In this document: positions 13,501-26,100 of the stretch, piece by piece
Numbering within the stretch: the stretch's first letter is position 1
How the letters are laid out: every line of letters begins with the position of its first letter
Assembly: GCA_016165875.1 (NCBI GenBank)
Contig: JABBOT010000029.1
Location: 2,898,639-2,962,638, forward strand
Direction: 5' to 3'
Source: Acanthopleura granulata
Taxonomy: Eukaryota > Mollusca > Polyplacophora > Chitonida > Chitonidae
Length of the DNA: 64,000 nt
Position numbers and translations under genes: made by a program
The notes under the pieces: model-generated
The model's database searches: none
The model's input: only the letters and a program-made list of their open reading frames with translations
What the model was told of the DNA's origin: nothing

Positions 13501-14125
13501 GTATATAATAAAAAAAATTCACGGTTTTTTGACACAGAAGGTATGAAAATCGTAGGATGTATTACCCAGTCCAACAACAGCATGGGATTATGTGTCGATG
13601 TATGGATGTCGCGGTTACCTATGACATATTTCTGTTGTGGCATTACAAATAACCCCGAATGAAAAATCCACTCTAAGAAATTAAAACACTGATATCTCAA
13701 AGATGATACACGGGATGTAAAAATGCGATACAATGAGATTTATTGAGTTTTTGTCCCTAAATCACCAAAGACCATTTGATACGGAAACGTAATAGTATAG
13801 TTTTACATGGGCTAATAGTTCCAAAGGGACAGGTTGGTCGTAGTAAAAACCAGTTCTTCAAAATTTATTCTCGGTTTTCACTTACTCTGATCATCATAGA
13901 AAATTTTTTGTTACACGTAGAAATAGTTTTTGCTGCATGTACGGATCGTAAAGTTTTTTTACTTATCTAACACCTAAAAATCACTTTGGAAAAGGTACAC
14001 AAAAATATATTTCCGTTCGTGCTTACCCTCTCAGAATTATTCAAAGTTGCCTTTGTTCAAGGGTTATCTTACAATCTAATACTTTAGACCCTGGTAAGGG
14101 TAGTCGGTAACATGCATGTATGATA
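10585..14125. other. Intergenic stretch between transglutaminase 3' end and SLC7 gene A start
   Basis: Both flanking genes are on the minus strand, so this holds the 3' flank of the transglutaminase and the promoter side of SLC7 gene A (nearest bases above 10584). One SINE fragment at 12065-12226. Short open frames on both strands show no conserved motif, and I see no further gene. Confidence 0.6.
12065..12226 (+). mobile_element. SINE fragment upstream of SLC7 gene A
   Basis: Contains 'gggaaggtctgtcagcaacc' through 'taagtgaaatattctggagt' and an aaataaataaat tail. The tRNA head is absent. Confidence 0.8.
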
Positions 14126-14178
14126 TGTGACGTCACATTCGTCATGGCAACTGTGACGTCACCATTCTTCATGGTAAC
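14126..14178. promoter_or_regulatory. Tandem duplicate carrying two palindromic TGACGTCA sites
   Basis: A 26-bp unit (tgtgacgtcac-attcgtcat-ggcaac) is repeated once, placing perfect CRE/ATF palindromes at 14128-14135 and 14154-14161, just downstream of the transglutaminase stop. Further TGACGTCA sites are at 15875-15882 and 22093-22100. Regulatory use is inference. Confidence 0.4.
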
Positions 14179-14185
14179 TATGATT

Positions 14186-17100
14186 TCAGTTTTTTGGAAC
14201 GTCGATTTCAGCCTGGCCAGTGATATCTGGAAGCTCTTTGCAGTCGAAACTAACGACGATGGCTCGATTTCCCGCCTTTTTTGGAGTTAGACTGACGGTC
14301 TCTGAGAATTTACCTAGCGGGGGAACTGTCCTACAAACAGAAACAATACACACAACATCAGGCTAATTTTACCGAGATATGTCCCCAAAGCCTACAATAA
14401 AACCTACAGCAGCTCAAAATTCCAAGACATATTTAAAATGTCCTAAACTGTACACGGAAGCTTGCTTATAATCTACAGTATACAGAGCCAGAAAACGGAA
14501 ATGTTTGTTCGAGTCCACCAAAGCATAAGTGTAATATATGCATTATTCACGGCCAGAATTGTACAGAAACTAATAATGGATGACAAACAACCAGAACAAA
14601 GAATGGGTGGAGTATTAAATGACTTACATCATGAACAAGGAATATATGGAATCTTTTGTGTCTTACGTCTAGAAAAAAAGAATAGGCCGAGACGGAATCT
14701 TTTGTTACTTGCATCCAGTGCGAATCTAGAAATGGACGAATTCTCACGAAACTGGTTTGTCTAAAACTTTTACGATCTTCTACTTTCTACAAATAGGCCA
14801 ATATTACAGATGTCTGTTTTGTGATGTAGCTGTATTCCACGTGACGACTGACACCTTCAGGACTGACGTCATTTGGGTGTCACAAACTCGCTGTACCCTT
14901 ACTAAGGGCCATGCCAAAGGCTTTAGACTATTTCTTTTTACTTGCCTACATTTCACTACGCAAACCCCCTTGCTAACTGCCGTAATTGCCTTTCTTCGAT
15001 CAGAGAATCGTAATAACACAAGCTCTGTACAGCGACATATTGGACGTCCATATTATTCCTAGTACACTGTCGTTATCGTATCTTAGGGAAATAGGTCAGA
15101 TTCTACATCTGATGACTGGCTTATACCCATCCCTCGCGACTACCGATCTGCAGTGTCAGGGTGGCCTGTATTGCTGGTGATTTGATGTCAGACCCTGAGA
15201 TGACTTGTTCGAAACCTAAAGTAGTTCGGGTGAATTTTTAGCATTAGAATCTGTGCGATATCCAGAAACGGTTACAGTAATGTCGCTTAAGAGTCCACTT
15301 TCTAAAAAGACATTCATCAACCTGATCAATACCATTGCAACGAAATATGCAGTTAGAGTATTAACTATATTATAATTAATATATACTAGTCAGATTGGAG
15401 TGGAGTGGCTCACGTTTGTTTTGGTCGGATCATCTTGCCGCTGGACCTCAGTCCTGGCCCCTCCAGCCGCAAGGACAGGTCAGTTAAAGGCACAGATAAC
15501 GGGTTCTCCAACTCCAGCAGAACTTCAAAAGGCTTCTCCACCGCGTATGGTCCCTTCGGCTGTACAGTCAAGAAGAAAAAACTGGGACATTGACTTAACA
15601 TTTGGTTGGTGGTTAATACCATGCTCAGGAATGAGTCATGTACATAACGGGGAGCAGGTTTAGGGTTGGGGCAACAACAGCGAGCCTGACAAACGGGCTT
15701 AGCGATACTTAAGAGAACAAGCCACATTTACACAAAGCACGCATCATCCAAAAGGTGATTTCGTGCAGTTTCCAAATACATTCTTCATTATTTGTGACAT
15801 TTCTTCCAGAAATAAAGACTGAGGTATTGTGATGGAGTTCATGCATGAACTATACTGAACGGGCTAGAACACAGTGACGTCACAGATTCGTTTTAGATGC
15901 TAAACATCCACTCAGTGCTATATGTCTACGTTCTACGTAAATATATACGTAGTACAACACCCGTATCTTTATTTAATGTGGAAATATGACAGTTACAGAT
16001 ATTTAGCAGCAAACAAAGAAACAAAAAAACAAAACAAAACCTGTGATGTCACTGTTCTTCAGCCTGTTCAAAATGGTTCACGTAGCACCTCAATCTTTAT
16101 TTCCATTTGACCCTCCCCCTCCCCCCCAAAAATGCCAAAAAACATTAAAGATCATATTTGCAATCAGGACGAGGACGAAATTACCATTTAGATGATGTGT
16201 ACTTTGCCTAAATGTGGCCTGCTCTTTTAAGGCTGTCCTGGAACTAACCGCTGCCGATTCGATTCTGTCATTCTCTGTGGCACAACCCTATACTTTACTG
16301 TTAGGCACAGAGGTACTGCTTGGCTAACTCAGATCGAGCATGTACTCTTTAGTTCGAAGCGTATAGCATTTTCCTCCCTTTGATCGTAACAAATTCCACA
16401 TCTTCATGCATATCCCGTCTAGACTGGGCGAAAGCGCACGATCGAGAGTGCCCACGGAGAATCGAGCCAAGCATTAACGACAGAGGTAAATTCTTATGCT
16501 GAGTCCGCAATCATCCTACTAGCGACATCATTAGCGACATCCTAATATGGGGCAACGGAGAAAGAACGTGTGCGACTGGGAGTGGAGAAGGCGGGCGGGG
16601 GGGATGATGACAATGTTTTGATTCGGTTCTCCTTTAAGTTATAATAAAGGCAAAGAAACACGAAAAATTAAAAGCATGAACAGAATACCATTAAAACTGT
16701 ATCTTGAAATACCTTCACTGTATTTATTTAGATTTTTTTCTTCACTGAATGAAAATCGATCAAACGTCGGACTGTAAGATGGATATAATGGACCATATTC
16801 TTTTCTCTGACCCTAAATTAGGCATTTAATGTCAGGGTCGCCTTTTCAAGCCCATACCCATATTATTCATGAGTTAAGTTCACAAAAGATTTAACAGTAT
16901 TATCGTATATTAGAGATTACACTTTCTGGATATAACACAGGTTCAAGAGCTGAAAGTTGGCTGAAATCTCAGGGTCAGAAATGACACAGTTCTTAGGTGA
17001 ATATATCAGATTGGTAGATGTCAATTACAAAGTGAACTTAAGTAATAATATTATCGTTATTAGAGATTACATTTTCTGGCGATTTTCTGAGGTCCTTCGT

Positions 17101-20100
17101 TTGAAACCCGGAGATGTTTCAGCCAACTTTCAACACTAGAACCTGTGCTATATCCAGAAAGTGTAATCTCTAATAACGATAATACTGTTACTTAAATTCA
17201 CTGTGTAAATGACATTAACCAATTTGATACATTCCGCTAAGAAAGCTGCGTCATTTCTGATCATCAGAGGGGTTATGCATGTTTGCTGTAAAGCCTACCA
17301 ATCAGCAACCCTTTATTTTTGTAGGAGGCTGGCTGATGGAGTGGTCTAAATGGTTGACATGTATTACTGGCGATTTGATGCCTGACTCTGACGTCCTTGG
17401 TTCAAAACCCGAAGAGGTCTCAGCCAGTTTTCAGCACTGTCACCTGTTTTATATCCAGAAAGTGTAATCTCTAATAACGATAATACCTTTACTTATATTC
17501 ACTTTTAAAGTGACATCTACCATCTCACAAAAGATTTGTTCAGACCTGGACATCAAAAATTGTAGAAAAATGTTGTTCATAATTCATATTGTCGATATAT
17601 AACCATGTTTACAATCCAAACAACAGCTGTTAATTCAGTGAAAATAAATTTGAAGAAGTGACACAGTACTTAATGGCCTATCTACTGGTGCCTCCTTCAT
17701 TTTTGTGTGTTGTTTCTCTATAAGACAATTTATTTTCCCTTGATGACACTTACCGTGACGATGATATCCGGGTGGTCGAAGGTAAACTCTTCTTCCTTCA
17801 TGAAACTTTCGCTGTTTTCCCGCACCTTGCCGGCCACCTCCACCCTCATGCTGTCCTCTCCGTGCAGCTTCTCCAGGTAGTCATCTACGCCAATGGACAC
17901 CGTCAACAGCTTACCTGTGTAATCAAAAATGTTAATGGTCACGGAACTGGATGGTGTGCATGAACGATCCTTGTTTGCGGAGGGAAAGGTTCCGAGCAAA
18001 AGAGACATTTACATCCCTCATATTACACTGGTACTGAAATACCAGTCGTTTTCTACACCCAGGCACACATATTTTCGATTGTCTCCATATCTATTAGCCG
18101 AACTACACAACACGTATACAAGGATTTCATATGGTATACTGTTCAGTTGGTAACAAATCCAAAGATGCAAGGACCGCTTTATAATCATACATTTAGTTTC
18201 TCGTGGCATACATTCCTATATTTATAAAGACCATACAATGATTGTGTTCCCTCGATTTGAGAATTATATCCAGTTCAGGATTATGTAGACGCCCACTTAC
18301 TCTCTTCAGATTCCACATATACACACTTACTCTTTCCAATCTCCACATTTACATACAAAGCCACCCATGTAGACTATACTATTACTCTCTCCAGATGTCA
18401 CATCTCAAGAAAACTACACACTTACTCTCTCCAGATGTCACATCTCATGAAAGCTACACACTTAATCTCCCCAGATCTCACATCTCGTAAAGGCTACACA
18501 CTTACTCTCTCTAGATGTCAAATCCCAATTACACACTTACTGTCTCCATATCTTACATCCCATTTAGGCTGCGCACTTACTCTCTCCAGATTTCAGGACT
18601 TCTCCCAGGAAGTTCAGAGACTTGATCATTTCCAGTTCCGCTCCGGTGTACTTGATCATCTTCACCGTGACGGTGATGTCCACTGTGCTGCTTTCTCGAC
18701 TGGAGTTCTGCACGTGGCTCCTGACCTCAAAGCTAGAACCCACCATCACTTTGTCCAGATTGTCAACAAACACAGAAATCCCCTGAAAATGATGAAAACA
18801 ATTTATGACATGTGACGTCTAAATATTTTTTTAACTTCATCTTTTACTTAATTTCGGATAAACTAGGTTGTTACGACTTAAGCATTTACAGTTAGAATAA
18901 AACCCTAACTGGCATAAACTGGAAAGGTCCCAGATGTCACCGGTTACGTGTAATATTTACCAGCTGTCATATTGTCATTGCTTGATTTTACTTTCCAACC
19001 CTAGTTTTTCGTATTATGTTAATGCCTCTTTTGAGAATTTTAGCCTGAACTACACCGGGGCCTACTGACATTATCTCACATGGATGCATTTACCTTTTCA
19101 AAGCCTTCGAAGTCTCCAAGGTTGCCGACAAACCTGGCTACTGTTTCCAGTACTAATTTCTCGTCGCTACTACCTGAAAAAGCAAAAGAACAGTTGGTAT
19201 AATTTGTATTAAAAGTTAAGACAAAGTTAAGGTTAATATTAGTCTCATCACAATGCATAGAATAAAGACGCACGTTTATATGGCGCGATAATGGGTGTTC
19301 TGTATCGTCCCGTTTTCTCCACGAGTTTCTAGACCCACGGACGACATGAATGGCTTGGAGGTGGGGACGTTTGATCACGACGGTCGCTGTTTGGTTAACT
19401 CTGGGCATTCCAATTTCCCATATTCATTTAACCGGTGCTGTATATACAGGCAAATCATCCTAAAGTATGAATATAAGCAGAGATCAAAGGCCAAAAAAAC
19501 CCCAAAAACAAACAAACAAAATAAACTTGAATCCTGGCTAAAGTTACTTGTTTTAAAGTTTACACAATTGATATTTAACCGTTGTTTCTAAAGGAAGGCA
19601 TTGGTGCTGTTGACTTTATGTGTCTTTAGTTTTAGTGGCAAATGAGTTTTCGTCGTCTTCTGGAATAAGTCGCTTTAAGTATGGAAGCTGTGTGGAAACT
19701 ATACTCAACATTTTCGGTTTTCGTTTCACACATTAGGCTGTCGTTTTGCATTTTCGTTTTTTCGACATTCACACTTTCGTTTTGATTTAGCGTTATTGTG
19801 AGTGGCCACATCTAGCCCCAGTTTTTAAATCAACCATGCCCAGTGTTATGAGTTTACTGGTCGTTCTTACATCGTCTGCCTGCGGATGGTCGTGGGTTTC
19901 CTCTGGTTTCCTCCCACCATAATGCTGACCACAGCTATATAAGTGAAATATTCATAAGTACGGCGTAAAACACCAATCAGATAAATAAGTAAACACATAA
20001 ATATACCGTCTGCAGGTTTGTAGAGATGGGTACAGTCTAATCTGTCCGGGTGGTCTCCCCATCCAAAATGTTTCCTCAAAGCCATTCCATTTGGAGTCTT

Positions 20101-23100
20101 GGTTGACATTTTCTTCCCAACCCTACATGAGAAAAAGACCTTAGTAAGCCCATCTCGGAATAGTGAGAGATTGGGTGAGAAATAGATAATGTACCTTTAC
20201 ACAAGCGGAACAGCGGTGACGGAGTGATATAGCTATTCTTGTGTCGAAGTGAAGCGATGAATATATAAGAACTTGAATACAGTGAACTGTGAGGAAGGAT
20301 TGTCTAGTGTGAGTATTCTCAATATACACACAGATACACTGTAAAATGACAAACGCCCAACGGGTTTAATTAGTGATTAAAGTACAAACAAACGTGTTTA
20401 GGTATTAAACATCAGTGTCTAAAACATGTGTATAGGCCCATACTATAATGTTATAATCTCTAAGTGTTTAATATCTGATGCATAAAAGTATTGATAAGTT
20501 AAACATCAAAATTTACAGTGCATAGACGGACGGATATACTCACAGAGCTGGTACGTCTCACAATCTGGATAAACATACGCTTTTCTAGAGTTTCTGTTAC
20601 TGAGTACATATACGTGTCATAAATGTGGGCAAAATGTGGTATTAATGCCTCCTGTAATAAGGAGGACATTAGTTCGATTCCTTCTGCTCCTGTCCATTTT
20701 GTTTGTATACACATTAATGAATTAGAGCACAAGTGATAAAAAGATTACCACATTCTGCTACCCAATAAAACGGGAATTAAGTTTATATTTTAAATAATGA
20801 TTACCTTCACACTATTTTTCTAAATAAATTCACAAATAGGCGATACTTAATTTCAAGGTGGATATTAGAACACCAAATATAAACACGGTAAAAGAACATT
20901 CGTAAAGTGTCTGTAAATGGAAAGGTTTTGAATTATATTTTTAAATATGAGTACAAGAGGTAGTTTTGCGCACTAACTAATGTAGATGAGAGATGAGAAA
21001 ACTGTCCCAAACTGTGCCCAACAACAATCTTAGAATGTAACTCACTTTTTCCTGTCCACGTCGGCTACCTTGAAACCGTCGAAGGTAATTTCGTGATACA
21101 CAACATTAGCGTTCACTTCAGCAAATACAAACTGGGTGTCGTGGGGCAGCCAGAGGTGACCTTTACGTATGGCCGCAACTGGACATGGACCACACTGGAA
21201 CATTCCTGTCATACACAACAACACAAAATGACTTCCGGGTCACTGACCGTTAATGAACAGTTACCTCATAACTAAATGGTTTATGATTTCGATAACTGTT
21301 TAACGCCATATTTTGTCAATTATACGATGGCGATCATCTTTTACAGATGACCGAAAACCACCGAACTTGACAAACTACTGACCACCTTTCCAACATCTGA
21401 CATAACAACTTGCACTTGGAAAACAATTGGTCTTGAATGAATGTTAGACTGTGCTACAAAATTTGGCACCAGGGTCGTCGACCACTTTTGACATCAAGCT
21501 TCACAAACACTGAGAGTCGGAAGTTCACAAATTCCCCGTCCAATGTCAGTTTTGATCCCGCAGGCCGTGTGTCCTAGCAAATAAAAGACACCCACAGTCC
21601 ATTATGACTAACAATAAAGTCTGTGTTACCAACTTCTTACATGGTCTGATATATTTGACTTGGACCATTTTCGGTGTACCTTCGCTAGTTTCCTGGGGAG
21701 TGGCGTCGATGGCTTGCCAGCCGTCGTAGCCCCTTGGCAAATCAGGGCGTGACATCCACACCTCGTTCCACACATGGAAGTTCCTAAAACGTATGGAGTC
21801 GTAGTTTGCAGCACAGGTAGTTGATGTCTCGTACCGATTTGTATTTATGGGATTTGCTTCATTGGGTTTATAGCAGTGCTCAAGAAAATTTATTACACGA
21901 TGGTGGAAGAAGCACAGTGCTTCCATTATAAACTTTCAAATTTTGGCTAGTAAATGACGAACTTTTCCACAAATGACGCATATATTTTTATGTGCAAAGC
22001 GAGATGACGGTCAGAATTATAGGCGTAGGAAATCAGAATGCCCGGGGAAAACCACCGACTTTTGACAAGCTCCTGACGAACATTCCCACAGGTGACGTCA
22101 TAGAAGTGCACACTATATTGGTAGAAAGCATATGGTCTTCAACGAATGTGGGCTGCACACGATCAAACTGGTAACGTATTTTATTCATTCGACCCAAGAG
22201 AATTATCATAATCAATTCAACCTGGGCTCAGATTGCGCGAGAAACGTTACCTATTCATCCCCATCATCATCATCATTTGTTTGTTCACCAAATAAGAATA
22301 CGTGAAGTAAGTAACAAGCAATGTTTAACTACGAAGTCACAGACGGAAATACAGTACAAGTATATATACACAATCAAAAATATCTGGCTTGAATAAAGCC
22401 GCAGGGGACTTGCTCTCTCCCAAAACATAACTGAAAAATGGGTATCTTCATCCCCCGGCCAGCCCATAGTTATTGCAGTGGCGGTTACCGAGACGATATA
22501 GAATGCCTCTTCGGCAGTAGGGTTGTGAGTTCAAATCCAGCTGATGTCGATTCTTCTGTGGTCTTTTATGAGGAGGTCGCCACTAGAATATTCTTTATTG
22601 TTAGGTGAACAAAACATCAGTAAAAATGTTAACGAAATAAATGGAAAAGGGCACAAGATAAGAGAGATTAAAGGCACTGAATGGGAAATATGCCTACCAA
22701 ATGGAGTCCCTCGCCAATTCCTTCAGCTCAACCCTTCTCCCGTTCTCTATTTTGAAGTATTTGTCAATGGTGGCACTGGCATCTTTATCGTGTGCACTCT
22801 CAAAGTTGGTAATACTACGGCAAGGTAAACCCACCGCCCTGCAAACTATAATCATAAGTCATATTCAATATCTTCATCCTCGTTTACATAATGCATAACT
22901 ACAATGGCACACAAATAGCTGTATAACCATTGTTAATGTCCGCCATCAAACTTAGTGACTGCTGGAAATGATGAGGATTTTCAATGAACACAACGTTTAG
23001 TGATGGGTTCATCACTACATTCTGATGACACTTATCACCATTTTGTGGCGTTGTACATGCAAGATAGTGGTGACAGGAATGTAAAGCCAGTGTGGCACAT

Positions 23101-26100
23101 GCACTGTCTATCTGTTTTGTTTTTCTGTCTTGTTTACCTGTGGTCAGAATGCCAGAGAACACCCAGCACTGCCCAAACTTCACAGACTTCTTTGTCTCCA
23201 TGTACTGTTTTAAGATGGCGGCGCTTCCAGTCCAGGAGGTTGGTGATTCCCCGCCCGCATAGTTACCCGACCAGTTGCCAATCAGCACGCCGTTGTCGTC
23301 TAGCTCGTTCACCTGAAGGCACAGACAGGGGATGTCGACGAATGCAAATGTAATAAGAGGCTTTGAATGAATATATATGACTAGTAAAAATCAAACATTC
23401 TTGCCCAAAACTAGAACTTGATCTATCTAAACTGATCATGGTAAAGACATGTACACCAAGATCCTCTATGCTGCAACTGACGGACAGACGGACTGACGGA
23501 CGGATAGATGAGAAGTAAACATATAGTCCTGCGCGATACCGGTAGGGAAGTAATAAAACAACATTACAATGAATAAAACAAAACCCCATGAAACCCTTCA
23601 CCTGAGAGAAATCGTTTCCTGGAATTAAGCATTAGTTGGATGTCTGACCCCATGCAACACTATTGTCCCATATATATTATCAGTATGGAATCTGAATTAT
23701 CCTGGAGTTTTGTGAAAGTATCAGATGATGTTTTACCAGTTTGGACAGCATCCGGCTGATGTATACGGGGTTGGACATTTCCTTTGTGATCTTCAGACCA
23801 TAGCCTTTCCTGAGCAGATGAAGGCTGGCATCCAGAATTCCATCCTCAAACTGTTATCAGAGAGAACAACGAGAATGGTGAATATTGTGAATCAAAGAAG
23901 ACAGACACCTACACCTTGAACAGTATCCAAAATTCAAACTTCCAACTGTAAGACAGAACATGTTGAAAATGGCAACGTTCTGAGTAAAACATGAAAAATG
24001 TCTATACTTTGAATGGCATCCTTGACCCCGTCCTCAAACAGTAAGGAGATAAGACACACGACATGGGGAACGCCCTCATTCAAACAGACTTACACACTGA
24101 AAAGTAACTTTTACAATTTTAACCAAACATCATCTTTTGTATTCTTTGTCCAGAAAAACAGAAAAACTGTTCCCTGTGACATTCAAATTCACCTCGGCAC
24201 TATGATCATCATGGTATAAGTGAAGAAGTCAGTATAAGTGAAGAAGTCAGTATATGGTGATAAGCAGCTTTCGAGCAAATAAAATAAATAAATATCAAAC
24301 GCGTGGACTTAAATATGTTCAGTGTCTACGGTCTCACCAACCTGTCCGAAATACCACGGCCGTGCCATGGGCCTGGTGTAGGCACCGTACCACTGACATC
24401 CCTGATCGTTCAGAATGTACTCGTCCAGCAGATCCTGGGTGTCCATGTAGACCGTGTCGTCTGAGAAGACATAGAGATGTAGAGATTAGGTTTCAGCTAA
24501 TCTCATCAGAAGCAAGGTTTAACAATGAAAGAACGTGACATACACACTTGGGCTGATCAGTGACAATAAGTGGTAAAAGAGGCTCGCGTGAAGACCTCTT
24601 GTCTTTTGTCAATATGGTATGTATGTATGTATCGTTGGAACTTTACATCATACTCAACAATTTTTCATTTATATGACGACGAAGAGTTCTTAGAATGGTC
24701 AGTATGGTGCATCGACACGGGCTGTGATCATTTCCTCACACCATAATGCTGGCCTCCGTCGTATAAATAAAATATTGTTGAGCACGGTTTGAAACGTACA
24801 AGAAATATATATCACAAGTAGGCAAGTCCGTCACTGACTTGGCAAAGCACGGTGGTTTACTCTAAGCACTTCGGTTTCCTGCACCCACAGAAATGACCAC
24901 CATTGTGTAAGTGAATAATTCACTTGTTGACACTTAGGGTATATGAACATTCTATGTACGAACTTTCCACCACAATGATATTGCCATACAAGCAAACGTG
25001 CGTGCATCTTACAATCACAATGCGAGCGTTGACAAAAGTGGGTGGGCATGTGAAATTCTTACCGCGACAAAACGGGTTGAGGAGAATATAGACATTGTCG
25101 GGTTCGTCGTACTCGAACACTTTATCCGTGCCATCCTGCTGTCTGAGCACCGTCTGGACGGCAAAGTCCCACTCCCCGATGATACAGGTGACGGCTGGAT
25201 ACACCGACAGCTTCACATCGTTACCGGTGATGGACTGAATGGAAGCCCTCCACGACGTCGTGTCAGGGACAGAAGAGTAGGATTTCTCATGCACTTTGAT
25301 AACAACCTCTGTCCCTTTATTAGGTAAGGGTGTGTCCCCTGAAACATTGACATATTTATATGAATTGTGCAAGATTTAAATCGTGATAAAGGCTATGGTT
25401 GATGAAGAAGTCCATCATCACTAATATGTCATGGACTCAAGTTCACTTAAAAAATGGATTCGGCCAGAACTGATCAGTCATTTACTTTAAGGCTTATTTT
25501 CTGGATTCAAGGACTTAAAATTGTGAACACAAAGAATGTATTATCATACGTCCAAGTGAAGTTTAGGGAAACTAACTTGTCACACATTTTCTATTAAAGA
25601 TTTGGAAGCTGACGACGGTTATAAAAGGTAGCACGTATTAAAATACAGTCAGTTTCGTGCACACATCTTACATTGGGTTATATTCGTTAACATCAGACTA
25701 TTTTCTCATTATATTTCCGAGACATTCATTCTTATATGTGGACTATATTCATTATTCGTTGGATGTGGATTTGGAGATGTGGGGTATGATAACTGTGTTG
25801 GCCTGTGCCTCTGCAGACGTCGTTAGTAGGTATATGAATATGAATATCATGATTAAATGACATTCGTGAATATTACGCATGTGTTAGGTGATGCGGAAAA
25901 GACAACAACCTTCTTTTTCCATACGAAATCATTCGGAACGTTAAACACCCATATTATTTAAGAGGGTTTATATACCTTTGTTAACAATTTCAGCATCACA
26001 GGAGAAATATTGTTAAAACAGATCCAGGTACATGGCAGAAATACCCAGTGTCGGACGGAGGGGGACCACGCGTCGGGATTAGATGTCCTTGCCCGACCTT

